From the NCBI GenBank assembly GCA_034422735.1, contig DAOUJL010000030.1, positions 1 to 15,990 on the forward strand: a stretch of DNA of 15,990 bases, given 5' to 3'. This document shows, piece after piece, positions 13,741-15,990 of the stretch (its first letter is position 1; the number at the start of each line of letters is the position of its first letter). Source of the stretch: CATOSD01 sp034422735. GTDB lineage: Bacteria; Chloroflexota; Dehalococcoidia; Lucifugimonadales; CATOSD01. A program made the translations under genes and the position numbers. Under the pieces are notes generated by a model, which ran no database searches, was not told where the DNA came from, and saw only the letters and a program-made list of their open reading frames with translations.

Positions 13741-15097
13741 AGGGCAGGGGAATGAACACGAGAAGCACCACTGCCGCCGCGTACAGCGCCGCCGTGTAGT
13801 AGAAGAGGTAGTCGGCCTCTATCGAGTACAGCCAGGATGCGATCACCGGCGATGCCGCGCTGAAGATGAAGCGCGAGGTCGAGAGCAGGCCGAGCGTCGT
13901 CGCCGCGGTGCCTTCGCGGACGATGTCGATCGCAGCCGCAGTCAGTATGGGCTGGTCGCTGTACAGGAACAGGCCGAGCGCCGCCAGAAGCACAGACATT
14001 ACGATCACTGTGTCGCCCAGCGGCGCCATGAGCAGCGTTATGACGCCGAGGGCGATAAGCCCGGGAATCAGAATCAGCTTTCGGCCGAACCGGTCAGACA
14101 GGTAGCCGGTCACGGGGCTGGCGAAGATGCCCACGAACACGAGCAGACCAATCAGACCCCCGCGCAGCGCCAGGTTCTCGAAAGTGCTGCCGTCCTCGCC
14201 CTCCGCAATCAGTCCGAGTTCATCCGCCAGATACAGCGGCAGCACGGTCACGAAACCGAGGTAGGCCATTCCCCTCAGCCCGGCGATCATCACGATGCCC
14301 CACACGCGCGCGTTGCGCACAATGAGCTTCGTCTCGGCCAACTGGGACCGCAGCGCTCCGGCAGGCCGCGCCTCCGCCGCCTCCTGCGCCCGGTGTCCGA
14401 TGTCGCGGAACGCCCAGAACACCAGGAAGGCGAGGAAGATGGGCACGACGGCGTAGATGCTGATTATCGCCTGCCAGCTCAGCGCGACGAGGAGAATGCC
14501 CGTGAGCGGGGGGCCGATGACGTCGCCGACGTTGCCGCCGACGCCGTGGAAGGAGAGCACGGAGCCGCGGCGCTCCCTGAAGTGGGAGGACAGCGCGGCC
14601 ATCGCGGGCAGATGCCACACCGACGCGGCGAGGCCCACAATCGCCATGCCGAACAGCAGCAGCGCGAACCCCGCGGGGTTGAGCTGGCCCGACACCTGCT
14701 CGCCGGTGGCGGAAGTCTGGGTCACCCAGGTCGCGCCGGGCACGAGCCAGCCCGCGCTCGCCATCAGCAGCCAGCCGATGCCGAACAGCGCCATGCACGC
14801 CGCCATCACCCATCCCCAGTAGCGCCGCAGCGCGTCGGTGAGCACGCCTCCCGGCAGAGAGACCACACCGGAGACTACTTCCCTGGTCGATTGGATGCTG
14901 GCCACGGCGACGCTGCTGCCGCCGAGCAGGAGGTCGCGCACCTCTGGCAGTACCACGATGAAGCTCTGCGCTATCCAGTGGAAAACGCCGTGGCCGCTCG
15001 TCAGGCCGCCGATGATGAACGCGGCCCTGCGCCTGATTCCGGTACGCCCCTCTACTACGGCGGCCGGCGCTCCGTGATCGTGGTGACTATGTGCCAA
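13613..15097 (-). CDS. MFS transporter with histidine-rich N- and C-termini
   Basis: The 494-residue membrane protein has about 12 hydrophobic segments in two halves, with a loop near 232-262. An MFS motif A-like GYLSDRFGRK lies at 331-340, and the first half has GVLTDALRR (84-92). The N-terminus is AHSHHDHG (four His in residues 2-9). The C-terminal 37 residues (458-494) hold 16 histidines with Gly and Asp, a typical divalent-metal-binding tail. GHGVFHW at 35-41 adds histidines near the first membrane segment. A role in moving or sensing a metal or a metal complex is plausible but not proven; substrate unknown. The start is TTG, the only in-frame choice after a nearby stop, with TCCT at 15102-15105 as a modest ribosome site. 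The genes on each side are on the same strand. Confidence 0.9.
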   Translation of the reverse strand: MAHSHHDHGAPAAVVEGRTGIRRRAAFIIGGLTSGHGVFHWIAQSFIVVLPEVRDLLLGGSSVAVASIQSTREVVSGVVSLPGGVLTDALRRYWGWVMAACMALFGIGWLLMASAGWLVPGATWVTQTSATGEQVSGQLNPAGFALLLFGMAIVGLAASVWHLPAMAALSSHFRERRGSVLSFHGVGGNVGDVIGPPLTGILLVALSWQAIISIYAVVPIFLAFLVFWAFRDIGHRAQEAAEARPAGALRSQLAETKLIVRNARVWGIVMIAGLRGMAYLGFVTVLPLYLADELGLIAEGEDGSTFENLALRGGLIGLLVFVGIFASPVTGYLSDRFGRKLILIPGLIALGVITLLMAPLGDTVIVMSVLLAALGLFLYSDQPILTAAAIDIVREGTAATTLGLLSTSRFIFSAASPVIASWLYSIEADYLFYYTAALYAAAVVLLVFIPLPSPRPPHDDHHGDGHHNGHGGDHGHHGDHGHGGHGSHGHGGHH

Positions 15098-15134
15098 AGA
15101 ATCCTACTCCAACTCTGGGCGTCCGCTTGGGTCT

Positions 15135-15689
15135 CTAAGAAGACTCGCCTCCACCCGCGAGCCCGACCACTATGGCAAAGATGATGTAGAGTACGGCATA
15201 GGGTATGAACGAAATCAACACGACGAAGAATGCTCGCCAGGTGGATGTGTAGTCCAGGCACTGGCGCACGGCGATGATCATGCACACCAACTGCCAGATC
15301 AGCGACAGAAACCCGATCAATCCTCCAACTATTGGCACGAAGACGAAGATCCGGAATATGCCCGGGGCCTGGGCGAAGCCCGTACCTCTCGCCAGCTGTC
15401 CCCAGTCGGCGACTGTGTCGGGTGTCTTCAGTACGGTGGAGCCCACAATCCAGGTGACGAGAGCCCAGAGAGCCCAGCCTATGATTCCCATCACGATGCC
15501 GAACAAGAGGCTCACAAAATCGGCTGACCCGTCGCCCGAGAGCACGCTTTGCAGCAGCGCCCCGACACCGGTGCAGAGTGAAACGATGACCACTACGATC
15601 ATCGCCTGAACTGTTGCGCTGCGGTCGTCCTCCACGTCCTCGTATGTGTTGACGTCCATCCTCATTGCGCCCAACATCCTGGCTAGCAT
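15135..15689 (-). CDS. YIP1-family-like membrane protein
   Basis: The 184-residue protein has a short cytosolic N-terminus (MLARMLGAMRMDVNTYEDVEDD) with the acidic segment typical before the first membrane span. About five hydrophobic spans follow, near 28-50, 58-83, 110-128, 129-141 and 153-177. The layout and the VxxxVxDDRSATVQAM opening recall YIP1/Yip1-like proteins, whose molecular role in bacteria is unclear. The ATG at 15689 is preferred because AGGAG lies on the complement at 15698-15702 with an eight-base gap; a longer frame has no such support. It is the first gene of a minus-strand set, 37 bases ahead of the MFS gene. Confidence 0.78.
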   Translation of the reverse strand: MLARMLGAMRMDVNTYEDVEDDRSATVQAMIVVVIVSLCTGVGALLQSVLSGDGSADFVSLLFGIVMGIIGWALWALVTWIVGSTVLKTPDTVADWGQLARGTGFAQAPGIFRIFVFVPIVGGLIGFLSLIWQLVCMIIAVRQCLDYTSTWRAFFVVLISFIPYAVLYIIFAIVVGLAGGGESS

Positions 15690-15990
15690 CTGTTCTTCTC
15701 CTGCGACTAAAAGGGTTTCGGTCCGCGTCCGCGTTCCCCTGCCAGATCGTTGGGACCACGGATTCCTCCGGCAGCGGAAACCGGCGGCCAAAGATTAACA
15801 CATTCTTCCCAGATCGTGTAGACGGCAAGATCGTGGCCCCTCGGCAGCGATGGCGGTGCGAGCGATTGCAGGCAGCGGAGCCTGTGTCAGATTACTAGGT
15901 GACTTTGCAACTGATGCTCAGCCTCACCCCTTTCGTGGGAACGACGGTTGCGGAACGCCTGGCAGGTGCGTGTTTGAAACCCGCACCTGC
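15690..15990. other. Non-coding right edge
   Basis: No gene is supported in these 301 bases. The left part must contain the leader and promoter of the minus-strand YIP1-MFS-VOC set, but no -35/-10 pair is clear. The far right end is a long palindrome, listed separately. Confidence 0.5.
15962..15990. repeat. Near-perfect 29-nt palindrome at the window edge
   Basis: GCAGGTGCG (15962-15970) and CGCACCTGC (15982-15990) are a perfect 9-bp inverted repeat. GTTT (15972-15975) and AAAC (15977-15980) continue the symmetry around G15976, with one mismatched pair (15971/15981). It may be a regulator site, a repeated palindromic element, or the hairpin of a gene beyond the edge. Confidence 0.5.

Noticed and set aside
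13541..15184. A 547-residue plus-strand open frame
   Set aside because: It is antisense to the MFS gene and part of the VOC gene. Its product is rich in Arg, Gln, Glu and His without any domain, while the minus strand gives clear membrane and VOC proteins with ribosome sites.
15961..15990. Possible tRNA 3' end because of a TTCAAA-like loop on the minus strand
   Set aside because: The flanking stem does not give the five-pair T-arm with a seven-base loop, there is no acceptor stem or anticodon arm, and the symmetry is better explained as a palindrome.

Overview
The window is high-GC bacterial chromosomal DNA, densely coding, with many GTG and TTG start codons. The gene content is housekeeping: a long RelA/SpoT-type Rel, ribosomal proteins S20 and S16, KhpA, RimM, HU, YebC, RuvC, RuvA and UvrB. 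The short lipoprotein signal peptides, the start-codon use and the style of the proteins suggest a Chloroflexota-like organism, perhaps of the Dehalococcoidia/SAR202 type. That placement is an inference from general resemblance, not from a search. I see no plasmid, phage, insertion sequence, CRISPR array, tRNA or rRNA gene.

Layout. (1) 1-434 is non-coding. It opens with RNA-like inverted repeats and a terminator-like hairpin belonging to something upstream, and ends in a promoter with 10-bp-spaced repeats. (2) 435-917 encodes a ribbon-helix-helix protein with an acidic, helical N-terminus. (3) 1063-4617 is a plus-strand run, rel, rpsT, rpsP, khpA and rimM, that joins the stringent response to 30S assembly. 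It starts from a good sigma70-type promoter at 978-1006. (4) 4714-5007 is hup on the minus strand, convergent with rimM and divergent from yebC. (5) 5395-8119 is yebC, ruvC, ruvA and a SAM methyltransferase, with a near-consensus promoter at 5280-5308. (6) 8240-9538 encodes a lipoprotein HtrA-type protease. (7) 9714-12705 is uvrB followed closely by an unrecognised lipoprotein. (8) 12706-13218 has no intact gene but keeps a C-terminal fragment resembling DUF3224 proteins on the minus strand. (9) 13219-15689, minus strand, is a compact set transcribed in the order YIP1-like membrane protein, MFS transporter with histidine-rich ends, VOC/glyoxalase-like protein. (10) 15690-15990 is non-coding and ends in a near-perfect 29-nt palindrome.

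Functionally, the plus-strand genes cover growth control (Rel), ribosome maturation (S20, S16, KhpA, RimM), nucleoid structure (HU), Holliday-junction processing (RuvC, RuvA), nucleotide excision repair (UvrB) and envelope quality control (HtrA). The usual partners trmD (after rimM) and ruvB (after ruvA) are not next to these genes. The minus-strand right-hand cluster is the accessory part, and its histidine-rich transporter suggests metal handling. I did not find a convincing new multi-gene system. The most interesting points are the Rel protein, which combines an intact hydrolase motif with a QFDD synthetase motif, the histidine-rich transporter, and several paired repeats near promoters.
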